In this document: in pieces, positions 5,321-11,716 of the stretch
Position numbering within the stretch: the first letter of the stretch is position 1
Layout: every line of letters begins with the position of its first letter
Assembly (NCBI GenBank): GCA_964654135.1
Contig: CAZZHV010000033.1
Coordinates: 1-13,153, forward strand
DNA: 13,153 bases
DNA from: CAMLQK01 sp964654135
GTDB taxonomy: Bacteria > Patescibacteriota > Saccharimonadia > Saccharimonadales > UBA4665
Direction: 5' to 3'
Notes under the pieces: generated by a model
What the model was told of the DNA's origin: nothing
Seen by the model: the letters and a program-made list of their open reading frames with translations, nothing else
The model's database searches: none
Program-made: the position numbers and the translations under genes

Positions 5321-7051
5321 ATGGCATCTGACGTAGAAGCGTTTTTAACGCCTAATCAAGAATTTGGAACAACCGAAGCCTCTCCGGAGGTCGTAGAAGC
5401 ACTTGCAGTGCTAAGCCTCAAAGAAGAGGAAACTGATACCGACGAGGCTGAAGCACCTGAAATTTCGTGGCGCGACGAAACTGAGCCAGAAGAAAAAGTT
5501 GAGCGTTTTTTAGAGAACAATGCTCACCTCTTTGGAGCGGTTACCGAAGCGTGGAAAGATGTTCGCGTCTCGCAACAAGCATATATCGCTCATACAAGTA
5601 CTATTACTGGTAGTTCTGGCAGGCAGGAGCGACGGCGGCGCGCAAAGCAGCTTGGCTCTATGGCAGATCCACGCACGACTATTGGCTTGGCTCGTATAAA
5701 AAGTCAGGAGCTGCTTCAGCATATCGAGAACAAACAGGAAATTACCGGTGAAAGACTACCGAAGCTCCTTGAGGCATGCGACGAAGCTATTGAACAGAGC
5801 AGAGACCCAGAATCATCATTGTTCGATGCGGTGCCGCCGGAAATTCGCGAACATGTACGTAAAAGTGACCAGTTGTCGTACCAAATAGTAGGCACACGAG
5901 CCAAGGCGCTCATCACACAGGCGGCGGCAGTCACAGAAATTACCGAGCTTTTTGCAGACGACACGGCCGTACCAGTCGCGATTGAGCGAATAAAAACTCT
6001 CGCGGCTACGGGTGACGCCACGCATACAGAATATCCTGGGTTTATTGAAGTTGTTGCGACACACGTACAGCAAGAAGGCCCACAGAATGTCGTACAAACT
6101 GCGTTCCGTCGCAATGCGCCAGAGCCAGCATCGTACGCAAAGGAATTCATTGAATACCAATTAGCTGATCATACAAATGAGCACAAACGCAAAGAGCTGG
6201 GTGCGGCTTTTGGCGTAATGAGCCTTATTAGTACCCTCGTAGAACGCGATTTTGACGTTCCAGCAGAACGGCTGCAGGAAGCGTTTGCCGAACAAGCCGA
6301 CGCTTGGCCGCCAGCACTCCTAAACGAGCTCCAATTATTTGCAACGAGCAAGACGAATGCCGCCTGGGAAAACGTCAGGACGCTTCTAGCGCCGTTGGTA
6401 CGCGAAGGGCGCCTCCATGTTGAAGCCGTGCATGCCTCAATTCGCACTAACCTGAAATCAGGAAATAGCGGTCCGCAAACCGGCCGTCAGGCGAGTAACC
6501 AACCGTCCAAATTGACCGTGGCCCGAGGCAAGTCTCGAGGCAATCTTAGCTTTACAACAACAGCGCTAGAGACTGATCATAATGCGCTTTTGGGCATCGA
6601 ACGAGCGCCAATTAGCAAGTTTGGCGTACTCGTAAACTCGGGGCGCAAGAGTGAACGCTATGCACTTGAAACCGTAGATACTTTAGAAGAATTATTTGAA
6701 TTCTCGAATCTTGCTGAGTTTGCTGAGAAATATCGATCCGACGCTAACATTGAGCCAACGCTTCACAGAGCACTAGAAATTCTTACGACAAATCCGTACG
6801 ATGCGGCATTTACATGCCAATCACGAAACGGCCGTTACACACTTGAGTACGGCGATGAAAGTACGGCACGCACACCGCGTCGCTTTAGTGCACAACACCT
6901 GCCGGGCCTTCGACACGGCAGTTTAGCAACAAAAACCCGCATCATTTACGATGTCCTCAACGAACAGGGTGGTCAGCGTCTTGTGGTTTACGGAGCATTT
7001 CACAAGCAAGATGTCGAATCCTTTGTTACGTTACCTCGTCGGCGAGTGTAG
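5321..7051 (+). CDS. Hypothetical protein, 576 residues, with a possible RelE/ParE-like C-terminal fold
   Basis: I do not recognise a family. The N-terminus is acidic (rich in Glu/Asp, about 20-60), followed by a long mostly helical region (about 60-370) with a basic patch RQERRRRAK (101-109). A polar Ser/Gln/Lys/Gly-rich linker (about 376-410) leads to a C-terminal domain (about 420-570). The end of that domain, LPGLRHGSLATKTRIIYDV then LVVYGAFHKQDVESF, resembles in spacing the last strands of RelE/ParE toxins (L-x-x-G...R-I-x-Y then a strand and H-x-x-D). This is a visual match only, and no antitoxin-like gene adjoins. There is no signal peptide or membrane segment, so it is cytoplasmic. 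It has its own promoter and strong ribosome binding site, and a weak hairpin follows the stop. A nucleic-acid-associated role is possible but unproven. Confidence 0.7.
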   Translation: MASDVEAFLTPNQEFGTTEASPEVVEALAVLSLKEEETDTDEAEAPEISWRDETEPEEKVERFLENNAHLFGAVTEAWKDVRVSQQAYIAHTSTITGSSGRQERRRRAKQLGSMADPRTTIGLARIKSQELLQHIENKQEITGERLPKLLEACDEAIEQSRDPESSLFDAVPPEIREHVRKSDQLSYQIVGTRAKALITQAAAVTEITELFADDTAVPVAIERIKTLAATGDATHTEYPGFIEVVATHVQQEGPQNVVQTAFRRNAPEPASYAKEFIEYQLADHTNEHKRKELGAAFGVMSLISTLVERDFDVPAERLQEAFAEQADAWPPALLNELQLFATSKTNAAWENVRTLLAPLVREGRLHVEAVHASIRTNLKSGNSGPQTGRQASNQPSKLTVARGKSRGNLSFTTTALETDHNALLGIERAPISKFGVLVNSGRKSERYALETVDTLEELFEFSNLAEFAEKYRSDANIEPTLHRALEILTTNPYDAAFTCQSRNGRYTLEYGDESTARTPRRFSAQHLPGLRHGSLATKTRIIYDVLNEQGGQRLVVYGAFHKQDVESFVTLPRRRV

Positions 7052-7063
7052 GGAGTCCTGAAG

Positions 7064-7079
7064 AAAGCATTTGCTTTTT
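7064..7079 (+). terminator. Weak intrinsic terminator
   Basis: AAAGC (7064-7068) and GCTTT (7073-7077) form a small hairpin running into TTTTT (7075-7079), 13 bases after the stop of the 576-residue gene. The stem is short, so read-through into the nuclease gene is likely. Confidence 0.4.
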
Positions 7080-7098
7080 GAGGAAACCTAACTATACT
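7071..7098 (+). promoter_or_regulatory. Candidate promoter for the nuclease, TTGCTT-16-TATACT
   Basis: TTGCTT at 7071-7076 and TATACT at 7093-7098 are 16 bases apart. The -10 box ends 9 bases before the ATG at 7108, so the leader would be only a few bases. The -35 overlaps the preceding terminator stem. Confidence 0.45.
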
Positions 7099-7107
7099 TG
7101 CAGTGAC

Positions 7108-7692
7108 ATGAAATTTAAACTGCGTAAAAAACACATCTCACTCCTTGGCCTCGCTCTATTTGCGTGCGTAAGTATCGTGCAATACACCGCCAACAACGGT
7201 GGGGTGCAGGATACTGCAAAGCAAGCTAGCGAACACCAGCCTGGGCTCTACGAAATTGACCATTTCGTAGATGGTGATACGATTGCCGTCAAAATGAACG
7301 GCACTACTGAGTCAATCCGCATGATTGGTGTCGATACTCCCGAAACGCACAAACCCAATACGCCGGTGCAATGTTATGGTCCGGCTGCAGCTGCGTACAC
7401 CAAAAACCTGATTGGCAAGAATTCGGTACGGCTAGAATCCGACCCTAAAAGCACTAATCGTGATCGCTACAACAGATTACTTCGGTATGTCTATCTACCC
7501 GACGGCAAGCTCGTAGCACAAGAGCTTATAGCCAATGGCTACGGCTTTGCTTACACGCAATTTCCATTTACTAAGTCGCAAGATTTCGTAGCCGCCCAAG
7601 ACCAAGCGAAAACAACAAATAAGGGCCTTTGGGGTAATTGCGCGCCATACCAACAGACTAACGGTCGTTGGCAAACCAACAACGCTGGTTAG
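7108..7692 (+). CDS. Thermonuclease (staphylococcal nuclease-like), exported or membrane-anchored
   Basis: A 194-residue Ca2+-dependent nuclease of the SNase/TNase fold, expected to cleave DNA and RNA outside the cell. A basic start (MKFKLRKKH) and one hydrophobic segment (9-26) form a signal peptide or anchor; a Cys at 20 makes a lipoprotein possible, but no clear lipobox is seen. The catalytic set is complete: DGDT (55-58, Asp57), R71 in RMIGVDTPE with Asp76, Thr77 and Glu79, and R123 in DRYNRLLRYVY. LWGNC (174-178) is the usual C-terminal signature. The frame is open to a TTG at 7078, but the ATG at 7108 gives a normal signal peptide and has a TATACT box 9 bases upstream. Its stop shares TTAG (7689-7692) tail to tail with the opposite glycosyltransferase. 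It likely supports nucleotide scavenging. Confidence 0.9.
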   Translation: MKFKLRKKHISLLGLALFACVSIVQYTANNGGVQDTAKQASEHQPGLYEIDHFVDGDTIAVKMNGTTESIRMIGVDTPETHKPNTPVQCYGPAAAAYTKNLIGKNSVRLESDPKSTNRDRYNRLLRYVYLPDGKLVAQELIANGYGFAYTQFPFTKSQDFVAAQDQAKTTNKGLWGNCAPYQQTNGRWQTNNAG

Positions 7693-8972
7693 TCTTTTAA
7701 GAGCGTCTGTATATAAACCAGAAGTTTTCGCGTTTGGGCTGCCTCGCTATATTTGCCGGCAATCTGCACGCTCGCTGTAGCAAAACGTTTGCGTAATTTC
7801 TTGTCTTTGATAAGAGTAACCGCTGCTCGCGCGAAGGCTGCCGAGTCATTGTCGACCACATATCCGTTCACACTATCGCACACTACTTCTGTAACAGTGC
7901 CATCTGTCATAATTATCGGCAAGCCGCAAAGTGCTGCCTCGTGCAAAACCAGTCCTTGTGTATCTGTGTTAGAAGGGAAGACAAAAATATCTGCGGCCCC
8001 ATATACTGCAGCTAATTTGCTTCGTGAAATTTTGCCCGTGAAAATAATATTTTGGGCTGCCGCGGAGGCGTGTGCGTGTTGTTCAAGTTTTTTGCGGTAG
8101 TCAAAATCGCCAACAAAAGCAAAGCGCGCATCGGGGCACTGCTGAATGATCTGTTCCATCATTGGTATAAGCATATCTAGATTTTTTTCACGACTAATGC
8201 GGCCAACATACATTAAGAGTGGTGCATTAGCTGGGATATTGTATATTTCCCGGAATGAGTTATCGCTCGATTGTGGCAATGGATCGACGCCGACAGGGAC
8301 CGTAGCTACGCTATCGGCTTTGACGTAAGGCATAGCAAGTATCTGCTGCTTGGATTTTCGAGACAGCGCAATAACACCACTGGACATGCGATACCACATA
8401 CCTAAACCTTCGTGGATTACCTGAGTACCCCAAGCTTTTGGAGACAACTGCGGACGCCCGGTATGTCGCCAGGCACGCCAGTTAACTCTCTTTATACCGG
8501 CAAAGAGGGGCAACCCCAACAGTACCGCCAATGCTGCCACCGGGCCACCCATATATTGCGATACGTACTCTTCGAGATCAGTTGAGTGCTGCGCAATAAC
8601 AGGGATATTAGCATGTCGCGCTACGTCCATTGCCATGAGGCCAAGCTGACCGGGGGTGAAGAAAAGTATGACGTCAAACTTTTCAGCGAGTAGTTGCTTG
8701 CGGAACCTTGGCGGCCAGAAAAACGAGACATCATATTCGTCATAGGGCCAACCCTTAACACTGGGTACGGTTATAACATTTGACTCGTGTTTGAGGACTT
8801 TGCGTGCTGCGAACGTAGAGGGGCAGACCACCACCGCTTGGTGGCCTGCAGCTTCCATTTGGCGCTTAAGCGTATCAACAACAACTGATATGCCATTAAC
8901 AGTCGGTCGATAGGTATCGGTAAAAAGACCTATTTTGAGATGGTTTTTTTGAACATTATTAGGAGAAGTCAT
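7689..8972 (-). CDS. GT4 glycosyltransferase, diacylglycerol glucosyltransferase-like
   Basis: A 427-residue GT-B glycosyltransferase that would use a nucleotide sugar at the membrane face. The N-terminal domain begins LKIGLFTDTYRPTVNGISV (12-30), a start shared with 1,2-diacylglycerol glucosyltransferases and related GT4 enzymes. The C-terminal donor domain shows VGRISREKNL (256-265) and FPSNTDTQGLVLHEA (332-346). Here the first Glu of the family's E-x7-E pair is Asp337, with Glu345 second. A hydrophobic stretch at about 143-160 may help membrane association. The frame extends 14 codons further to 9014 (Cys-rich, unlikely); I chose the ATG at 8972, after which the sequence becomes normal. 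Gene order and fold suggest glycolipid or surface glycan synthesis, possibly linked to the lipid kinase at 4222-5256. The acceptor is not known. Confidence 0.87.
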   Translation of the reverse strand: MTSPNNVQKNHLKIGLFTDTYRPTVNGISVVVDTLKRQMEAAGHQAVVVCPSTFAARKVLKHESNVITVPSVKGWPYDEYDVSFFWPPRFRKQLLAEKFDVILFFTPGQLGLMAMDVARHANIPVIAQHSTDLEEYVSQYMGGPVAALAVLLGLPLFAGIKRVNWRAWRHTGRPQLSPKAWGTQVIHEGLGMWYRMSSGVIALSRKSKQQILAMPYVKADSVATVPVGVDPLPQSSDNSFREIYNIPANAPLLMYVGRISREKNLDMLIPMMEQIIQQCPDARFAFVGDFDYRKKLEQHAHASAAAQNIIFTGKISRSKLAAVYGAADIFVFPSNTDTQGLVLHEAALCGLPIIMTDGTVTEVVCDSVNGYVVDNDSAAFARAAVTLIKDKKLRKRFATASVQIAGKYSEAAQTRKLLVYIQTLLKD

Positions 8973-8980
8973 AGTAAAGT

Positions 8981-9025
8981 AGCAGCAATAACTGCTATAA
9001 ATAAAGCAGCACATATTTGCTGCTT
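8981..9025. repeat. Two inverted repeats between divergent envelope genes
   Basis: AAGCAGCA (9004-9011) and TGCTGCTT (9018-9025) form a perfect 8-bp inverted repeat with a 6-base centre. AGCAG (8981-8985) and CTGCT (8992-8996) form a second, shorter one, also with a 6-base centre, 26 bp away centre to centre. They lie in the 69-bp region between the GT4 gene (minus) and the glycosidase-like gene (plus). They overlap a minus-strand extended -10 candidate (TGCTACTTT, 8976-8984) and lie just upstream of a plus-strand TATTGT at 9031-9036. An operator controlling both genes, or simple hairpins, would fit. Confidence 0.5.
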
Positions 9026-9041
9026 ATTTTTATTGTAACCT

Positions 9042-10157
9042 ATGTCAGACCATTCATCTTCTATTCTTGCAAAATCTGCAGCCGCCCTCGGGCAACTGCC
9101 AAAACGCTCTTTGCGAGCTCTTTGTCGCTATTGGCGCAAAAATGTTTGGCATAAGATTATTGTCATTTTCTGTGCGCTTATTGTGCTCTTTATGGGTGCC
9201 CTGTACGGTGTTGCGCGCTGGTATATTGCAACTGAGCAAAGCAAACCGCTCGTTATGGGAACAACGTTTATTCCGGCGTATGCGCAAAGCCTTGGGCTCA
9301 ATCCAGAACAAACCATGGATGCAATGCTCGATGACCTGCATATTAAGAATTTTCGTTTAGTGAGCTATTGGGATCAGCTAGAGCCAGCCAAGGGCACGTA
9401 CGATTTTAGTCAGCTCGACTGGCAATTCAAGAAAGCAGAAGCACGCCACGCTAAGGTTACGTTGAGCCTCGGCTTACGCCAGCCTCGATGGCCAGAGTGT
9501 CATTTACCGTCATGGGCGGTTGACGAGCCTGTAAGTGTCTGGAAACCTCAGCTTGCTACCTTTATTGCTGCCGTCGTTAACCGTTATAAAGATTCGCCCA
9601 GTTTGGATAGCTACCAGCTGGAAAATGAGTATTTCTTGAGTGCTTTCGGGCAGTGCACCGACTTTAGCCGCGATCGTCTAGTGAGTGAATATGGCCTCGT
9701 TAAAAAAACCGACCCACATCATCCTGTAATTATTTCACGCAGCAACAATGCGCTTGGACTACCGCTAGGCAACCCTCGTCCAGATGAATTTGGTATTTCG
9801 ATATATAAGCGTGTGTGGTTTGTGCCGTTGCAGCGCTATCTTGAATATCCGTTCCCAGCCTGGTATTACGCATCGCTTGCTGGCATGCAAAAGATTTTTA
9901 CCGGTAAAGATATGATCGTCCACGAACTGCAAGCCGAAGCTTGGCCACCGCATGGGCAGAGTATTACCGAGACCAGCTTGGCGGAACAGAACAAGTCATT
10001 TAATGCAGATGATTTCAAGAATCGTATCCAATACGGCAAAGCCACAGGTATGCGCGACATATACCTATGGGGCGGCGAATATTGGTACTACCGCTTAATC
10101 GTATTACATGATGACAGCCTGTGGAATATTGCCAAACAGGCATATCGTCAAAACTAG
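9042..10157 (+). CDS. Membrane-anchored glycoside hydrolase-like TIM-barrel protein (GH clan A type)
   Basis: A 371-residue protein. Residues 1-37 are basic and cytoplasmic, and one transmembrane helix (about 38-60) anchors an extracellular domain. From VMGTTFIPAYAQ (71-82) it reads as a (beta/alpha)8 barrel of the cellulase/beta-galactosidase superfamily: FRLVSYWDQLEPAKGTYDF (104-122) is the typical strand 2 region. YQLENEYF holds the acid/base Glu196 after Asn195, and VHELQAEAW holds the probable nucleophile Glu295 (or Glu299). LWGGEYWYY (342-350) lines the last strands. It would trim glycans at the cell surface; the substrate is unknown, and some such barrels are inactive binders. It is transcribed divergently from the GT4 gene, possibly under shared control. 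A TATTGT box ends 5 bases before the ATG and no ribosome binding site is seen. Confidence 0.82.
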   Translation: MSDHSSSILAKSAAALGQLPKRSLRALCRYWRKNVWHKIIVIFCALIVLFMGALYGVARWYIATEQSKPLVMGTTFIPAYAQSLGLNPEQTMDAMLDDLHIKNFRLVSYWDQLEPAKGTYDFSQLDWQFKKAEARHAKVTLSLGLRQPRWPECHLPSWAVDEPVSVWKPQLATFIAAVVNRYKDSPSLDSYQLENEYFLSAFGQCTDFSRDRLVSEYGLVKKTDPHHPVIISRSNNALGLPLGNPRPDEFGISIYKRVWFVPLQRYLEYPFPAWYYASLAGMQKIFTGKDMIVHELQAEAWPPHGQSITETSLAEQNKSFNADDFKNRIQYGKATGMRDIYLWGGEYWYYRLIVLHDDSLWNIAKQAYRQN

Positions 10158-10163
10158 GGCGTG

Positions 10164-10218
10164 AAAAAGCCGCTCGTTCGTCTGTCTTCGCAGGGCGCGA
10201 AGCAAGTACTTGAGCGGC
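10164..10218 (-). terminator. Compound hairpin terminator of the minus-strand membrane protein gene
   Basis: Read on the minus strand, GCCGCTC (10218-10212) pairs with GAGCGGC (10175-10169), followed by TTTTT (10168-10164), a proper intrinsic terminator about 40 bases after the gene's TAG. The wide loop contains a second stem, CTTCGC/GCGAAG (10202-10197 with 10191-10186), and an AAGTACTT palindrome. On the plus strand there is no T run after the stem, so it should stop only the minus-strand transcript. Confidence 0.7.
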
Positions 10219-10257
10219 GGTTATCACCTCTGTTATTGAATAGGGATATGTAGGGTA

Positions 10258-10869
10258 CTACGCGTTCGTAGAGCCGGTGTCGGCAGCCTCCGACTGCTGG
10301 ACCGATGCCGACTTGCTGGCGCCCGTGAGTGTGCTGTCGATGAGCACCAGGACGAACCAGATGGTGAAGCCGATGATGGCAGCAGTCCGAAGACCAGTGT
10401 TCTTGGACCAGAGCCCGCTTGCAATGATTGCTGTCAACGTCGACACAATTACATAGGCGTACAGGCCGTAGAGACCGAAGTCGTGGTACAGCTTGGCGCC
10501 GGTGAAGATCTCGGCTTTGGTGTACTTCTTGGTGTGGTAATCCAACCAGCACAAGAAGTAAGCGGCAGTGAGCGTTACGAACAGCAGCACGACGTGGAAC
10601 GTCAGGCCGTTGTACCAGCGCTGCGTCTCGGGCAGAGACCGAGCGATGCTCAGCGCAGATGTCGCCAGCAAGCCCAGGAACAGATCGCCAGGGAAGAACG
10701 ATAGGTAGTTCTGACTCCAGACGATCGGTCGCTGATCAACGGCGAGCTGCATGATCCACACGCCGAGAGGACTGACGAACCAGCAGATTGCCAGCGTCAA
10801 CATGAAGCCGCGATCGGCAAACACCCAGCCAAAGCCAGGCAGCAGACCGATTCTGTCCGCAGTAGACAC
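10258..10869 (-). CDS. Hypothetical five-helix membrane protein, GC-rich
   Basis: A 203-residue protein I do not recognise. Hydrophobic segments at about 21-43, 60-77, 89-108, 131-151 and 160-178 suggest five membrane helices. The tail after 182 is Ser/Ala-rich and polar. Polar residues near the membrane (WLDYHTKKYT at 108-117, KLYHDFGLYG at 126-135) include two His-Asp pairings that might bind a ligand or metal, which is speculation. The start is a GTG at 10869, supported by GGAGGTG (10877-10883) 7 bases upstream and a good promoter. Four 60-base lines sampled within it are about 57-68% GC, clearly above most sampled neighbours, and codons end mostly in G or C. Together with the classical Shine-Dalgarno site, this suggests a transferred gene, perhaps from an actinobacterial host, or one under different selection. 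Terminated by the hairpin at 10164-10218. Confidence 0.72.
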   Translation of the reverse strand: MSTADRIGLLPGFGWVFADRGFMLTLAICWFVSPLGVWIMQLAVDQRPIVWSQNYLSFFPGDLFLGLLATSALSIARSLPETQRWYNGLTFHVVLLFVTLTAAYFLCWLDYHTKKYTKAEIFTGAKLYHDFGLYGLYAYVIVSTLTAIIASGLWSKNTGLRTAAIIGFTIWFVLVLIDSTLTGASKSASVQQSEAADTGSTNA

Positions 10870-10876
10870 TGCGAAG

Positions 10877-10883
10877 CACCTCC
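10877..10883 (-). promoter_or_regulatory. Strong ribosome binding site (GGAGGTG) before a GTG start
   Basis: GGAGGTG on the minus strand lies 7 bases before the GTG at 10869, a near-ideal Shine-Dalgarno match that decides the non-ATG start. Confidence 0.75.
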
Positions 10884-10895
10884 AATAACAGGGAT

Positions 10896-10925
10896 GAGCT
10901 ACTTTTTCGCGGTTGCGAAAAGCTC
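10896..10925 (-). promoter_or_regulatory. Stem-loop at the extreme 5' end of the membrane protein mRNA
   Basis: On the minus strand GAGCTTTTCGC (10925-10915) faces GCGAAAAAGTAGCTC (10910-10896) across the loop AACC. The predicted transcription start (about 10924, 7 bases after the -10 box) falls at the first base of the stem. It could stabilise the mRNA or be an operator overlapping the start site. Confidence 0.5.
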
Positions 10926-10930
10926 GCTAA

Positions 10931-10959
10931 ATTATACAATCGATTTTACGTTTCAGCAA
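10931..10959 (-). promoter_or_regulatory. Promoter of the membrane protein gene, TTGCTG-17-TATAAT
   Basis: On the minus strand TTGCTG (10959-10954), a 17-base spacer and a perfect TATAAT (10936-10931). It is divergent from and partly overlapping the smpB promoter region, so the two may compete for polymerase. Confidence 0.65.
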
Positions 10960-10971
10960 GTAAACGACCTC

Positions 10972-10980
10972 TGATATAAT
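10972..10980 (+). promoter_or_regulatory. Extended -10 promoter of smpB (TGATATAAT)
   Basis: TG-A-TATAAT is a complete extended -10 element, which can work without a strong -35 box. It ends 8 bases before the ATG at 10989 in the left contig copy, so the smpB message would be leaderless or nearly so. In the scaffold as given it is separated from the full smpB gene by the artefactual gap. Confidence 0.65.
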
Positions 10981-10984
10981 GGTG

Positions 10985-11194
10985 AGTAATGGCTAAGAAA
11001 AAACAAAACCAGACCAAGCAGATCCTCAATCGCCGTGCTNNNNNNNNNNNNNNNNNNNNNNNNNNNNNNNNNNNNNNNNNNNNNNNNNNNNNNNNNNNNN
11101 NNNNNNNNNNNNNNNNNNNNNNNNNNNNNNNNNNNNNNNAGTAATGGCTAAGAAAAAACAAAACCAGACCAAGCAGATCCTCAATCGCCGTGCT
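10985..11194 (+). repeat. 55-bp direct repeat flanking the gap (unmerged contig overlap)
   Basis: Bases 10985-11039 and 11140-11194 are identical over 55 positions and abut the two ends of the 100-N run. Both copies carry the smpB start codon. This is what two contigs overlapping by one 55-base k-mer look like when a scaffolder joins them without merging. The real locus probably has one copy and no gap. Confidence 0.9.
11040..11139. other. Scaffold gap, 100 N, probably artefactual
   Basis: Placeholder run of 100 N between two identical 55-bp contig ends. The true distance between copies is most likely zero or negative, meaning no sequence is missing. Confidence 0.9.
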
Positions 11195-11599
11195 CGTCAC
11201 GATTACGAACTCGGCGACAGTATTGTTGTGGGCGTAGCGCTAACAGGTGCCGAGACCAAGGCATTGCGCATGGGCCACGGCCAACTTCGTGGTGCCTACG
11301 TAACAGTTAAGGACAACGAGCTATGGCTGTTTAATGCGGCTATCATCGGTACTAGTGGCATTCCGATTGCAGAAAGCGAGCAAACTCGCAGCCGCAAACT
11401 CCTCGCTAAACGCCGCGAAATTGATGCGCTCATTGAGGCAAAGCAACAGGGAAGGACTATTGTACCGCTCCAGGTCATAATCCAAGGCCGCTATATTAAA
11501 ATCCGTATTGCTGTCGGTAAGGGCAAGAAAAACTACGATAAGCGCGAAACGCTCAAAAAGCGTGATGCCGAACGAGCAACAGCTCGAATTGTTCGTTAA
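11144..11599 (+). CDS. smpB: SsrA-binding protein SmpB
   Basis: A 151-residue protein, normal SmpB length. It binds tmRNA and delivers it to stalled ribosomes, where the tmRNA tags the incomplete peptide and frees the ribosome. Family signs: NRRARHDYEL (14-23), VALTGAETKALRMGHGQLRG (31-50) and ELWLFNAAI for the beta-barrel that grips tmRNA. These are followed by RSRKLLAKRREIDAL, and the C-terminal tail GKKNYDKRETLKKRDAER (about 127-144), which lies in the empty mRNA channel. The ATG at 11144 is the right-hand copy of the start; the same first codons appear at 10989 before the gap. When the artefact is collapsed, the gene sits 8 bases after an extended -10 box and is leaderless or nearly so. 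The tmRNA gene (ssrA) is not in the window. Confidence 0.96.
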   Translation: MAKKKQNQTKQILNRRARHDYELGDSIVVGVALTGAETKALRMGHGQLRGAYVTVKDNELWLFNAAIIGTSGIPIAESEQTRSRKLLAKRREIDALIEAKQQGRTIVPLQVIIQGRYIKIRIAVGKGKKNYDKRETLKKRDAERATARIVR

Positions 11600-11642
11600 A
11601 TTTTCATTAATTATAGTGTCTCGACCTCTATCTCAAGCGCTA

Positions 11643-11712
11643 TATAATGTATATACACATTTACTGTGCAACATCACATGTGCTTAAATGTAATGGTTAG
11701 CTAGGTTATAAT
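11643..11712 (+). promoter_or_regulatory. Two possible promoters upstream of the second GT4 gene
   Basis: TTAAAT (11684-11689), 17 bases, and TATAAT (11707-11712) end only 4 bases before the ATG at 11717, giving a leaderless message. A second TATAAT at 11643-11648 with a weak TCGACC 16 bases upstream could produce a leader of about 60 bases. The region also holds small palindromes (CACATGTG at 11675-11682). No Shine-Dalgarno site precedes the ATG and no terminator is seen after smpB. Confidence 0.5.
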
Positions 11713-11716
11713 TTTA

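Noticed and set aside
5716..6447. Three minus-strand open frames of 92-144 residues opposite the 576-residue gene
   Set aside because: They are Cys/Ser/Arg-rich shadows of a well-supported plus-strand gene and lack initiation signals.
10154..10552. 132-residue minus-strand frame overlapping the membrane protein
   Set aside because: It is an out-of-frame shadow of the GC-rich gene, rich in Arg and His, and runs through that gene's terminator.
10985..11039. A second, truncated smpB gene or a true tandem duplication of its first codons
   Set aside because: The copy is exactly 55 bases, identical, and ends precisely at the N run, which fits an unmerged contig overlap better than biology.
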